This document shows, piece by piece, positions 19,036 through 27,534 of a DNA stretch of 42,315 nt. Location: positions 1-42,315 of the forward strand of contig QCJC01000013.1 in the NCBI GenBank assembly GCA_003216275.1, written 5' to 3'. The position numbers and the translations under genes are program-made. Each line of letters begins with the position of its first letter. Position 1 is the first letter of the stretch. Source of the DNA: Prochlorococcus sp. AG-402-P18 (GTDB lineage Bacteria > Cyanobacteriota > Cyanobacteriia > PCC-6307 > Cyanobiaceae). The notes under the pieces were generated by a model that was not told the DNA's origin, ran no database searches, and saw only the letters and a list, made by a program, of their open reading frames with translations.

Positions 19036-19350
19036 CTCAATTCTGATTGATATTTCTTTCCTTATAATCTAGCGGCATAAAAATTCTAATCAACCTAATT
19101 AACACTATCTGTGGTGTCCAAGCTAACTAATTCCTCATAAACCATTTTTCGAAGTTTGTTTTTTGAGAGAAGATAAGCAAATGTCTTGAAATATTCGATG
19201 ATTTTAAGCTACTTTTTGATTTGATTTGGTTACATAGCTAGGATTTGATGGCTAAAAACATTGAGTTAAAGACTTAGCTTGGAAAAAGTCGCCATAGCTA
19301 CATTTCGTTTTTTCTTGACTTATTAAGGTTTTGTGAAAAATAAATTAACT
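19036..19350. other. Divergent intergenic region between cobO and ntcA
   Basis: About 315 bases with no credible ORF. It must hold the promoters of both the cobO operon (leftward) and ntcA (rightward). The only motif I can point to is an NtcA-like half-palindrome at 19288-19301 with a TATTAA at 19321-19326. Confidence 0.6.
19288..19301 (+). promoter_or_regulatory. Possible NtcA box upstream of ntcA
   Basis: GTC-N8-TAC, one mismatch from the GTA-N8-TAC NtcA consensus and keeping the GT-N10-AC core. A TATTAA that could serve as a -10 lies 19 bases downstream, about three short of the usual spacing. ntcA autoregulation is established in cyanobacteria. This particular site is a weak prediction. 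Confidence 0.3.
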
Positions 19351-20076
19351 ATGGTCACTACATATCGTGGCTTTACTCGTTTCAACCAACAAAAAAATAG
19401 CCAAATGGCTGTTAATTCATCTTTGCCTCCAAATAAAACATTACTAGAGGTATTCAAATCACTTGATGGTGTATCTACTGAAATTGTAGACAGATCAAAA
19501 ACAATTTTTTTTCCTGGTGACCCAGCTGAGAGAGTTTATTTGATAAGACGCGGTGCAGTACGTCTGAGTAGAGTTTACGAAACAGGTGAGGAAATAACAG
19601 TCGCTTTGCTAAGAGAAAATAGTCTTTTTGGAGTTCTTTCACTGCTAACAGGTCATAGATCTGACCGTTTTTATCACGCTATTGCCTTTACTAGAGTTGA
19701 GCTTGTAGCTGCTCCTGCTACATCAGTTCGCAATGCAATTGAAGAAGATACTTCAGTTGGATTACTTTTGCTACAAGGTTTATCAAGTCGAGTACTTCAA
19801 ACGGAAACTATGATTGAAACCTTGACTCATAGAGATATGTCCTCTCGGTTAGCTAGCTTTTTGCTCGTGTTGTGTAGGGACTTTGGTGTACCTGGAGAAA
19901 GGGGAGTAACAATTGATTTGAGACTTTCTCATCAGGCTATTGCTGAAGCAATAGGTTCAACAAGAGTCACAATTACAAGATTACTTGGCGAGTTGAAAAG
20001 TTCTTCATTATTGGCAATAGATAGAAAAAAAATAACTATCTTTGACCCAATTGCGTTAGCAAAAAGATTTAATTGA
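19351..20076 (+). CDS. ntcA: Global nitrogen regulator NtcA (CRP/FNR family)
   Basis: NtcA activates nitrogen-assimilation genes in response to 2-oxoglutarate, with PipX as co-activator. The CRP-type effector domain contains the near-invariant [25 protein letters not shown] and [19 protein letters not shown] blocks. The C-terminal winged helix-turn-helix, [21 protein letters not shown] (about residues 192-212), is the NtcA recognition module. From ATG 19351 it has 241 residues, and a GTG at 19333 would add six. The first 25 residues are a picocyanobacterial extension compared with freshwater NtcA. It is probably co-transcribed with the downstream DUF3084 gene. amt1, about 14 kb away, is a likely target. 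Confidence 0.96.
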   Translation: MVTTYRGFTRFNQQKNSQMAVNSSLPPNKTLLEVFKSLDGVSTEIVDRSKTIFFPGDPAERVYLIRRGAVRLSRVYETGEEITVALLRENSLFGVLSLLTGHRSDRFYHAIAFTRVELVAAPATSVRNAIEEDTSVGLLLLQGLSSRVLQTETMIETLTHRDMSSRLASFLLVLCRDFGVPGERGVTIDLRLSHQAIAEAIGSTRVTITRLLGELKSSSLLAIDRKKITIFDPIALAKRFN

Positions 20077-20128
20077 AGGCCATTACATACTAAGGTTTAG
20101 GAGGTTTGATTATTTCCTCTTTATCTCT

Positions 20129-21058
20129 GTGACAGTCTGGCTGAAAATTCTTTTAATATTAATCCTAGGTGGAATACTTTCTACTTTGGGCGATCGCCTG
20201 GGTACCAGAGTTGGCAAAGCGCGTTTAAGTATTTTTAAGTTAAGGCCAAAAAGTACAGCTGTTCTGATCACTATTTTTACTGGAGGTATTATTAGTGCTA
20301 TTTCTTTCGCAACGATAGTTGCTTTTGATAGGGATTTAAGAATTGGATTATTTCAATTAGAAGATATTAGAGAAAAGATTACAGATAGAGAAAAAGAATT
20401 AAAAAAATTAGAAAAAAATTTATATGCTTTAAGAAGTGGAGATGTAGTTATCAGTAGTGGTCAATCTCTTGTAACTAGGACTATACAGCTAGATAAGAAT
20501 GATGATATAAAAAAAGAGATAGAAAGTATACTTCAGCAAGCTAATTTCTATGCATTTAATTTAGCTAAAACTAATAAGTCTAAATATCGTAGAATACTAC
20601 TAGTTCGTAAAGATCATATTGAAAATCTTGAGAAAATAATAGCCGATAATAGGAGTTGGGTAGTGAGTATAAAATCAGCAGGAAATATACTTAGAGGAGA
20701 AAACTATGTCTATGCATTCCCTGAAGTTACATTAAATAAAAATATTACCAGAAGGGGAGAAGTTATTGCTAGAGAAAATATATCTTTAGCACAATATGAT
20801 TCTGAATCTATAAGAAGAAAGATTAAAATTTTACTTTCTTCAACATTAGCTGAGGTTAAGAGGCGAGGCTCATTAAGCTCTGAGTTGAAAATTAATGCTA
20901 CTCAAATAAACAATTTAGGAAAAAATTTAGTTGCTAAAAAAAAGGGAGATTTTCAAATTATTGCTAAGGCTATTGATAATAGTCAAAGTGCGGATAAAGT
21001 CGAGATATCATTAGAATTACAATCATTAGAAAAAGCCCTAGAGAAAAAAAATAAATGA
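20129..21058 (+). CDS. DUF3084-family membrane/coiled-coil protein
   Basis: This 309-residue protein belongs to a cyanobacterial family without assigned function. Two hydrophobic segments (about 5-19 and 44-66) flank a short basic loop carrying GDRLGTRVGKARLSIFKLRPK. They are followed by a charged coiled coil (about 77-105, rich in E, K, D) and a mixed alpha/beta region. The topology suggests membrane anchoring with a soluble C-terminal domain. The start is GTG 20129, 52 bases after ntcA. Its stop overlaps the next gene by ATGA, indicating translational coupling to an RNase H-fold protein. Confidence 0.8.
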   Translation: MTVWLKILLILILGGILSTLGDRLGTRVGKARLSIFKLRPKSTAVLITIFTGGIISAISFATIVAFDRDLRIGLFQLEDIREKITDREKELKKLEKNLYALRSGDVVISSGQSLVTRTIQLDKNDDIKKEIESILQQANFYAFNLAKTNKSKYRRILLVRKDHIENLEKIIADNRSWVVSIKSAGNILRGENYVYAFPEVTLNKNITRRGEVIARENISLAQYDSESIRRKIKILLSSTLAEVKRRGSLSSELKINATQINNLGKNLVAKKKGDFQIIAKAIDNSQSADKVEISLELQSLEKALEKKNK

Positions 21059-21492
21059 GTATATTTATATCTATAGATCCTGGGAACAAGAAATGCGGCT
21101 TGTTACTAGCTGATATTAAATCTGGAAATGTTCTTGAAGCAGGTATATCTTCATTAAATAAATTTCCTAATTTAGTTTCATTGTGGACCGCAAATTATCA
21201 GATTAGTAAAATAATAATTGGTGACGGAACAAATTGTAAGTATATAGAAAATCAATTAAAACAGAAAGATATTTTTAACTTAATTTTTGTTAATGAAAGA
21301 GGATCAACATTAAGAGCTAGATTTAGATATTGGGAAATTTGGCCTCCAAATTATTTTCTACGATTGTTGCCAAAAGAAATACTTTTTCCTCCTGAAAATC
21401 TTGATGCAGTGGTAGCATTGATTTTATTGGAAGACTTTTTAAATTTTAGTTTTATATGGCCAGAAAAAGTCGATATTAAAATTTGGCTCTAA
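21055..21492 (+). CDS. RuvC/YqgF-like RNase H-fold protein
   Basis: A 145-residue protein with the look of a Holliday-junction-resolvase-like (RNase H) fold. The first-strand motif FISIDPGNKKCGLLLAD carries the expected first acidic residue at position 8. IIIGDGTN is the strand before the second helix, VNERGSTLRAR supplies an acidic residue, and LDAVVALILLEDFL supplies the last aspartate. This suggests metal-dependent nuclease activity, but the substrate is unknown. It starts at ATG 21055 inside the DUF3084 stop codon and its end overlaps the convergent DUF3146 gene by 17 bases. Confidence 0.7.
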   Translation: MSIFISIDPGNKKCGLLLADIKSGNVLEAGISSLNKFPNLVSLWTANYQISKIIIGDGTNCKYIENQLKQKDIFNLIFVNERGSTLRARFRYWEIWPPNYFLRLLPKEILFPPENLDAVVALILLEDFLNFSFIWPEKVDIKIWL

Positions 21493-21733
21493 TTGTAAAA
21501 ATATAATCTCCACCTGACTCAAGTTTATAATCTGCTTTAACTAAATAGCGTTCTAATGCATCTTTTATTAGCGCTCTACCTAGAGGGGGCTCCACAAAAA
21601 GTTGTCCTTGATTGAAAGCCCAAATAAAATTCCATTCAAAATCTCCAGCACGAACTATACCTTCTACTTTTTTTTGATTAAAACACTGCTTATGAATTTG
21701 AAGATATGCAGTAGTTGCTGGTTGATTATACAT
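21476..21733 (-). CDS. DUF3146-family protein
   Basis: A small soluble protein of 85 residues, found in cyanobacteria, function unknown. The segment GDFEWNFIWAFNQGQLFVEPPLGRALIKDALERYL is the part I recognise. There is no membrane segment or signal peptide. ATG 21733. It begins 8 bases after pth and could be the last gene of a psbH-tatA-pth transcript. Its 3' end overlaps the convergent RNase H-fold gene by 17 bases. Confidence 0.75.
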   Translation of the reverse strand: MYNQPATTAYLQIHKQCFNQKKVEGIVRAGDFEWNFIWAFNQGQLFVEPPLGRALIKDALERYLVKADYKLESGGDYIFTIRAKF

Positions 21734-21741
21734 TTTTTAAA

Positions 21742-22353
21742 TTATGAATTTTCAGGTTTATAAGAATTTATTCGAGTAGTTATTTTTTCCCAATTTTTTG
21801 ATGTAATAGATTCAATACAATTGATTATTTCCTGGATAATGAATTCTAAGGTTATTAACTCTTCTTTTGAAAATTTACCTAAAACGTGAGAAATAGTTTT
21901 AGACTTTCTTTCCTGTTGATTATCACTTGGAGATCCTATACCAATTCTTAATCGCTTAAACTCACTAGTTCCAAGATGGCTGATAATGCTTTTTAATCCA
22001 TTATGACCGCCAGAACTTCCTTTAGAACGCACCCTTAGCTTACCTAGCGGAAGATCTATATCATCTACTAACACTATTAATTGGTGATTTTCAAAATCAA
22101 ACCAGTCCTTGGCTGAACGTACTGATTTCCCACTATCATTCATATATGTGTTAGGCATTAATAGCATTGTTTTAGTTACATCTGATCTGATTTCGCAAGT
22201 TCTTCCATAGAGTTTTTTATTCTCGCGAAACGTACATTTATTCTGTCTAGCTATTTCTTCTAAAACCATAAATCCAACATTGTGACGAGTTTTATGATAT
22301 TCAGAACCAGGATTGCCTAAACCAACCAGTAATTTTAAGTCATCTGAGAACAT
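21742..22353 (-). CDS. pth: Peptidyl-tRNA hydrolase
   Basis: Pth recycles peptidyl-tRNA released by stalled ribosomes. The N-terminal LLVGLGNPGSEYHKTRHNVGF contains the catalytic histidine (residue 24) and PNTYMNDSGKSV follows. The catalytic aspartate is in VLVDDIDLPLGKLRVRSKGSSGGHNGL, where the GSSGGHNG loop is diagnostic. Length (203) is normal. ATG 22351-22353. It lies 63 bases downstream of tatA on the same strand. Confidence 0.96.
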   Translation of the reverse strand: MFSDDLKLLVGLGNPGSEYHKTRHNVGFMVLEEIARQNKCTFRENKKLYGRTCEIRSDVTKTMLLMPNTYMNDSGKSVRSAKDWFDFENHQLIVLVDDIDLPLGKLRVRSKGSSGGHNGLKSIISHLGTSEFKRLRIGIGSPSDNQQERKSKTISHVLGKFSKEELITLEFIIQEIINCIESITSKNWEKITTRINSYKPENS

Positions 22354-22416
22354 ACAACTTCAAAAGAATCATGGTTGATTCTAGTAGTGAGATATATTTA
22401 ATTAGTTTTGGATAAA

Positions 22417-22632
22417 TTAATTTTCTTTGTCGACAATGTTTTCATTTGAAGACTCGTCTTCTGTCATAGCATTTTTGATTTCTCGTTCAAACTCCGTTGA
22501 GGCACTTTGAAGACCTTTGAGAGTCTTTCCAATAGTTCGCCCAAGTTCAGGAAGACGTTTTGGACCAAAAATAACAAGTGCTAATCCAGCAATAACAGCT
22601 ATTTCGGGCAAGCCAACCCCAAAAATATTCAT
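22417..22632 (-). CDS. tatA: Twin-arginine translocase subunit TatA/Hcf106-like
   Basis: This is the pore-forming subunit of the Tat system, which exports folded proteins across thylakoid and plasma membranes. One N-terminal membrane helix (IAVIAGLALVIFGP) is followed by the FGPKRLPELGRTIGKTLKG hinge and amphipathic helix and a short acidic tail. At 71 residues it is the TatA/E type rather than TatB. It sits between psbH and pth on the minus strand. Confidence 0.93.
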   Translation of the reverse strand: MNIFGVGLPEIAVIAGLALVIFGPKRLPELGRTIGKTLKGLQSASTEFEREIKNAMTEDESSNENIVDKEN

Positions 22633-22665
22633 GGGCGAACCTTAACTAGTCAGAATTTAGTCAAT

Positions 22666-22863
22666 TCAGCTATTCCAGTCGACTGAAAAGCCCTGTAGAA
22701 GAAGTGATTGGTTATAAATTTGAAGCATAATCACAAGAAAAACGAGGAGTAAAACCCCTATAAACGCCATTACTGGTGTTGCTCCCCAACCTGGTACAAC
22801 CTTTCCTTGCCCAGAATTGCCGATAGATTTCAGCAAAGATCCAAGTGCTGTTTTTTGTCCCAT
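22666..22863 (-). CDS. psbH: Photosystem II protein PsbH
   Basis: A single-span 65-residue PSII core subunit, needed for QA/QB electron transfer and PSII stability. It has the N-terminal stromal part [15 protein letters not shown], the [15 protein letters not shown] entry to the membrane, a helix ending [13 protein letters not shown], and a short lumenal tail. It lacks the phosphorylated threonine extension of plant PsbH, as expected. A TACAAT on the same strand about 50 bases upstream could be a -10 box. In most cyanobacteria psbN lies on the opposite strand next to psbH, but I find none here. Confidence 0.96.
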   Translation of the reverse strand: MGQKTALGSLLKSIGNSGQGKVVPGWGATPVMAFIGVLLLVFLVIMLQIYNQSLLLQGFSVDWNS

Positions 22864-23235
22864 GTCGTTTGTCTAAGCTCAGATTTGTATGAGTCAAGAT
22901 ATTGTATGAGAACTTGTCCAAAAGAAGAAGAGACTGTAGAAACTTGTGATGGAATGTCCTAAAAAAGAATGGAATTTGAGAAATAAGTGTAGAAATAGGA
23001 CAAAAAACATGGAAAATTACAAAAAATAAAAAAGAAAAAAGAAAATTTTTTGCGATTTAAATAACGAAAAAATTGAATTTTCTAACGATATTCCTTGCTT
23101 TCATTGGTTTTTTTAGCATTCTCTAGGAATAAAAAAAAATTCCTATTTCCAAAAGTCTGTAACACCTTTGGGTTTCTGATTGGAGTTATTGACTTCATGG
23201 GATAAGTTAAATCTCTAATTAGTTGGTTCGTATTC
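22864..23235. other. Intergenic region between psbH and psbI
   Basis: About 370 bases without a supported gene. It is extremely A-rich on the plus strand from about 22950 to 23070. It should contain divergent promoters for psbH and psbI. A 7-bp inverted repeat with an eight-A loop lies at 23124-23145. I searched both strands for psbN, expecting a single hydrophobic helix and an acidic DPWDDH-like tail, and did not find it. The longest open stretches here are under 20 codons. Confidence 0.6.
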
Positions 23236-23364
23236 ATGCTTGCCCTCAAGATTTCCGTCTATACGGTCGTCTTTTTCTTTGTCGGGATCTTTTTATTTGG
23301 TTTCTTGGCAAGTGATCCAACAAGGACACCAAATAGAAAGGACTTAGAAAGTCCTCAGGACTAA
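23236..23364 (+). CDS. psbI: Photosystem II reaction-centre protein PsbI
   Basis: PsbI is a 42-residue single-helix subunit of the PSII reaction centre that contacts D1 and CP43. The sequence begins [19 protein letters not shown], continues [19 protein letters not shown], and ends with a short SPQD extension. The MLxLKI start and the FGFLxSDPxRxPxRKDLE end are diagnostic. It is easily missed because of its size. ATG 23236. It is followed by 81 bases before the LptD-like gene, and no terminator is evident. Confidence 0.95.
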   Translation: MLALKISVYTVVFFFVGIFLFGFLASDPTRTPNRKDLESPQD

Positions 23365-23445
23365 ATAATGACACGCTAATTACTGGACTAAATAAGCTCC
23401 TGTAATTGCGTTAGTAAGTATCATCTTTTCGTCGGCTTAAATGAT

Positions 23446-25479
23446 TTGGCGGCGAAAGAGAAATATCGATTGCTTTTAAACCTTGGATTGCTGGGGTTTA
23501 ATACTATTTTGTCGTTTTTTGATATTGCTTTATCAAAAGAGAATTCTTTTAAAAGTTTAGATAAGTCTGATCACTTTAATTTTTCTATTGGTAACAATAT
23601 TGGAAGTTCCGAAAACTTACCTATAGAAAAATTAAAAGAAGAAAATGACGAAAATATCTTTCTAACATTGAAGATTTTTGCTGATAAGCAATATGATTAT
23701 GATCAGAATATTTATCTTGCTGAGGGCAATGTAAAGACTATAATTAATGGTGGAATTTTAACATCTGATCTTTTAAGTTATGAAAGATCAACTGGTATCC
23801 TATTTGCTGAAGGAAATGTTAGCTTTAAGAAGAATGGACAATACTTTAGAGGTAAAGAATTTAGATTTAACTTATTAAAGGAAGAAGGAATTATTAAGAA
23901 CGTATATGGAATATTAGATATTCAAAATGTAGTAGAAGATTTACAGATTGATCCAAATTCAACGAAAAAAATAGGAAATAATAAATCTGTAAATAAACTA
24001 AAAAATAACAGTAAGAATACTTATCATGATGGAGTTGAGTTCGTTTTTGGAAATATCAAACTACCTCAAAATAAAATCACTAGATCTAATAAATCAATAG
24101 GTTCAATTAATAATTGGAGATTCAAATCTGAGTTGATAAAAATTCAGAAAGATGGATGGAAATCTGACAAGATTAATTTTACAAATGATCCACTCGACCC
24201 GCATCAAATTGCTTTTGAGGGAATAGATGTTATTGCAGAGGAAGATAAGGGCAAATTGCTTATTACTTCAGGAAAAACCAATTTAATTCTTGAGAGAAGA
24301 ACTAAGATTTTTTTAGGCAAAAGGATTTTTGGAGGGAGGACAAAAAAGAAAAATAAATTTGAATTAATGATAGATAGTCAGGATCGTGATGGATTTGTAT
24401 TGATAAGGAGAAGTAATACAACAAACATTAATAGGAATATAAAACTTAATTTCCAACCTCAGTTCCTAATTAGTAGAGCTCTATCAGGAGAGACAAATAG
24501 TTATAAATATAGTGAAAAAAAAGATGATAAAGTTATAAGTTTTTCAGACTTGTTTGGCTTAAATTTAAAATTAAATGCTAACTATGAAGATTGGAGCTTT
24601 GATACTGTAAATGATTTAAGTACATTAAATCCAGCTAGATTTTCTAGTGGAATAAGACATTCTTCCACTTTAAGAAAATATTTTGAAATACCTATTCTAG
24701 ACGACTCAAGTTTTAACATTTTTACTACTTATAGATCTAGAGCTTGGAATGGAACAATTGGCGAAACTGAAATTAAATCAGCTTATGGATCATTTATTAA
24801 AAAGCAAAATCAATTTAATGCTGGTGAAATCAAAAATAATATTAATTTCCGACTTGGAGTTGCTCAATATGAAGCAGAAAAACTTAATAACAGTGAATTT
24901 ATTAGTCTTTGGCGCTCAAGTATTTTTGCTTCTATTGATAGTGAATATGAGATATGGAATATGAAACAGAAAAATCTTGATGAGAAAATCGATTTATCTT
25001 TATCTCCTATTGTAATTAAACCTGAATTGGTTTTTAGAACTAATATTAATTCAGCTTATTTCAGGTATGAAGATAGTAGTGAACAATCTTTTATTAAGTT
25101 TAGCTTTGGACCAGAGATTAGATTAGGTAAGTTAGAGAGGAATTTTTTAGATTATACAAAACTCTCTGTTATGCCGGGTATCAAAATTAAAGCTGGAAAT
25201 AGTCCATTTAAATTTGATAATGCAATTGATTTGAAAACATTAAATATGAGTTTTTTGCAACAAATATATGGACCTTTAATGTTTGATATAATCTCTAATT
25301 TAAATATTGATAGAAATTCACAAAATCATGGAGAATACTATAATACAAAGTTAGGTCTTTTATGGCATAAAAGAGCATATGAATTTGGGATTTACTATCA
25401 TCCTAATAATGATGCAGGAGGGTTATATTTTCGTATAAATGGGTTTAATTTTGATAATGATGTAAAAGCAGTTTTTTAG
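23446..25479 (+). CDS. lptD: LptD/OstA-like outer-membrane assembly protein (DUF3769)
   Basis: A 677-residue protein. It has an N-terminal hydrophobic segment (about 8-28, a probable signal peptide), an OstA-like beta-jellyroll at about 80-160 with the repeated AEGNV motifs (YLAEGNVKTI and LFAEGNVSF), and a long C-terminal half of alternating polar/hydrophobic strands ending FDNDVKAVF, consistent with an outer-membrane barrel. The cyanobacterial DUF3769 group is regarded as LptD-like, placing LPS in the outer leaflet. The only usable start is TTG 23446: the upstream frame is open to 23389 but has no canonical start. It is asparagine- and lysine-rich, and converges with leuD five bases away. 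Confidence 0.75.
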   Translation: MAAKEKYRLLLNLGLLGFNTILSFFDIALSKENSFKSLDKSDHFNFSIGNNIGSSENLPIEKLKEENDENIFLTLKIFADKQYDYDQNIYLAEGNVKTIINGGILTSDLLSYERSTGILFAEGNVSFKKNGQYFRGKEFRFNLLKEEGIIKNVYGILDIQNVVEDLQIDPNSTKKIGNNKSVNKLKNNSKNTYHDGVEFVFGNIKLPQNKITRSNKSIGSINNWRFKSELIKIQKDGWKSDKINFTNDPLDPHQIAFEGIDVIAEEDKGKLLITSGKTNLILERRTKIFLGKRIFGGRTKKKNKFELMIDSQDRDGFVLIRRSNTTNINRNIKLNFQPQFLISRALSGETNSYKYSEKKDDKVISFSDLFGLNLKLNANYEDWSFDTVNDLSTLNPARFSSGIRHSSTLRKYFEIPILDDSSFNIFTTYRSRAWNGTIGETEIKSAYGSFIKKQNQFNAGEIKNNINFRLGVAQYEAEKLNNSEFISLWRSSIFASIDSEYEIWNMKQKNLDEKIDLSLSPIVIKPELVFRTNINSAYFRYEDSSEQSFIKFSFGPEIRLGKLERNFLDYTKLSVMPGIKIKAGNSPFKFDNAIDLKTLNMSFLQQIYGPLMFDIISNLNIDRNSQNHGEYYNTKLGLLWHKRAYEFGIYYHPNNDAGGLYFRINGFNFDNDVKAVF

Positions 25480-25484
25480 TTTTA

Positions 25485-26096
25485 TTATTTGAAATTATTA
25501 AGGTAAGGTAGATTTTTCATCGTTTTCTTGATTCTTTCCTCTTCATCTAGTAATTGAGAAGTCGCATCCCATTTTCCTGAATAAAGCATCTTGTAGGCTC
25601 CCTCTTCAAGATTGAGTTTTAATTTTTCTTTGTGATTAGCAATTGAGAGTTCCTTAAGATTCAAATGCCAAACTTGGTTGGGGTTTTCATTAACTAGACT
25701 TTGTAGTCTAATTATTTCTTGTTTTGAAGATGTTAAACAAGGTATACCAATTGCAAGACAATTTCCAAAAAATATTTCCGCAAAGCTTTCTCCTATAATT
25801 AATCTTATTCCCCATCTCATAAGAGCTTGTGGTGCATGCTCGCGACTTGAACCACAGCCAAAATTATCATTAACAATAAGAATATTTGCTCCTTTATTTT
25901 GATCAAGATCAAATGGGTGATTACCTTTTAGTTCTTTTCTATCATCTGCAAATACTTGATCTCCTAAAGCGGAAAAACTGACACATTTTAGAAATCTTGC
26001 AGGAATGATTCTGTCAGTATCAATATCGTCGCCTTTGATTACAAAGCTGCGGCCTTGAATTGATTTGATTTCTCCTTTTGGGAACTCCTGTTTCAT
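25485..26096 (-). CDS. leuD: 3-isopropylmalate dehydratase small subunit
   Basis: This is the swivel-domain subunit of isopropylmalate isomerase in leucine synthesis, partner of LeuC. The DDIDTDRIIPARFL motif and NFGCGSSREHAPQAL loop are diagnostic. It has 203 residues and starts at ATG 26096. It is the last of four minus-strand genes (glyA, cinA, leuC, leuD) with gaps of -14, 4 and 24 bases, so they probably form one transcript. Confidence 0.96.
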   Translation of the reverse strand: MKQEFPKGEIKSIQGRSFVIKGDDIDTDRIIPARFLKCVSFSALGDQVFADDRKELKGNHPFDLDQNKGANILIVNDNFGCGSSREHAPQALMRWGIRLIIGESFAEIFFGNCLAIGIPCLTSSKQEIIRLQSLVNENPNQVWHLNLKELSIANHKEKLKLNLEEGAYKMLYSGKWDATSQLLDEEERIKKTMKNLPYLNNFK

Positions 26097-26120
26097 ATGA
26101 AAATAAGTTTGTGTATGTTT

Positions 26121-27530
26121 TTAGTCTTCCAGTAATTTTCTTACATCAGTAACCTTCCCATTGATTGCAGCAGCAGCTACCATCGCTGGGCTCATCAATA
26201 AGGTTCTTCCATTAGCAGAGCCTTGCCTACCTTTGAAATTTCTATTGCTAGAGCTAGCGCTTATTTCTCTTCCCTCTAATTTGTCAGGATTCATCGCAAG
26301 GCACATTGAGCATCCTGGCTCTCGCCATTCAAAACCTGCTTTGAGGAATATCTTATCTATTCCTTTTTGTTTAGCTTCCTGAGCAACCTTTTGTGAACCG
26401 GGGACAACAAATGCTCTAATCCCAGTTGCGACTCTATGACCTTTAACAATTTTAGATGCTTCTTGGAGATCACTTAATCTCCCGTTTGTGCAGCTACCTA
26501 TAAAACAAACATCAATTGATGTTCCCTCTATTGGTTCGTCTGGCTCTAGGTTCATATATTTGCATGCATCTCTAGCTATTTGTTGCTCATTATGAGGAAG
26601 TAATTCAGGATTTGGGATTTTTTCTTTAATTGAAATACCTTGACCAGGAGTTATACCCCAAGTGACTGTGGGTTCGATTGATGATCCATCTAATTTAATC
26701 TCATCATCAAATTTAGCTTCTGAATCACTAGCTAAACTTTTCCACCATGCAATAGCTTTTTCCCATTCTTGGCCATTAGGAGAATATTCTTTTCTTTCGA
26801 GATAGTTAAAAGTAGTTTCATCTGGATTTATATAACCACACCTGGCACCCCCCTCAATTGCCATATTGCAGATAGTCATTCTTCCCTCCATTGAAAGTTT
26901 CTCTATTGCAGGGCCAGCAAATTCATAGGCAAATCCAACACCTCCTTTGACTCCTAGATGACGAATGATATGAAGAATTAGATCTTTTGCATAGACTCCC
27001 TTTTGCAATGAACCATCTACCCATATTCTTCTTACTTTTAATTTCTTCATTGCCAAGCTTTGACTGGCTAAAACATCTCGCACTTGACTTGTCCCAATAC
27101 CAAATGCAATTGCTCCAAATGCTCCGTGGGTTGAGGTGTGTGAATCGCCGCAAGCTACTGTCATTCCAGGCTGCGTTAACCCTAATTCTGGAGCCATAAC
27201 ATGAACTACGCCTTGAGAATTGCTTCCAATTCCATGAAACTTTATCCCATGATATTTGCAGTTTTTCTCTAAAGTAGACAACATTTCCTCAGCTAGAGGA
27301 TCACTAAAAGGACGTTGCTGGTTTGATGTAGGAACTATATGATCGACTGTAGCTACTGTTAGGTTGGGAAATTTGACTCCAAGATTTTTTTCATGAATAG
27401 CAGAAAAAGCTTGAGGACTGGTAACTTCGTGAATTAAATGAAGACCAACAAAAAGTTGCGTTGATCCACCAGGTAATTCTTTTACCCGATGAATATTCCA
27501 AACTTTGTCGTAGAGGGTTCCAGAACTCAA
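26121..27530 (-). CDS. leuC: 3-isopropylmalate dehydratase large subunit
   Basis: This aconitase-family subunit carries the 4Fe-4S cluster. The ligand cysteines are Cys347 ([10 protein letters not shown]), Cys407 and Cys410 ([12 protein letters not shown]). The [16 protein letters not shown] and DHIVPTS blocks are intact. Length 469 is normal. The start codon is TTG 27530, giving the usual [12 protein letters not shown]-terminus. It follows cinA by four bases and precedes leuD by 24. Confidence 0.97.
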   Translation of the reverse strand: MSSGTLYDKVWNIHRVKELPGGSTQLFVGLHLIHEVTSPQAFSAIHEKNLGVKFPNLTVATVDHIVPTSNQQRPFSDPLAEEMLSTLEKNCKYHGIKFHGIGSNSQGVVHVMAPELGLTQPGMTVACGDSHTSTHGAFGAIAFGIGTSQVRDVLASQSLAMKKLKVRRIWVDGSLQKGVYAKDLILHIIRHLGVKGGVGFAYEFAGPAIEKLSMEGRMTICNMAIEGGARCGYINPDETTFNYLERKEYSPNGQEWEKAIAWWKSLASDSEAKFDDEIKLDGSSIEPTVTWGITPGQGISIKEKIPNPELLPHNEQQIARDACKYMNLEPDEPIEGTSIDVCFIGSCTNGRLSDLQEASKIVKGHRVATGIRAFVVPGSQKVAQEAKQKGIDKIFLKAGFEWREPGCSMCLAMNPDKLEGREISASSSNRNFKGRQGSANGRTLLMSPAMVAAAAINGKVTDVRKLLED

Positions 27531-27534
27531 TTAA

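Noticed and set aside
23124-23145. 7-bp inverted repeat with an A8 loop upstream of psbI
   Set aside because: No T tract follows, the stem is AT-rich, and such patterns are expected by chance in this very A-rich gap.
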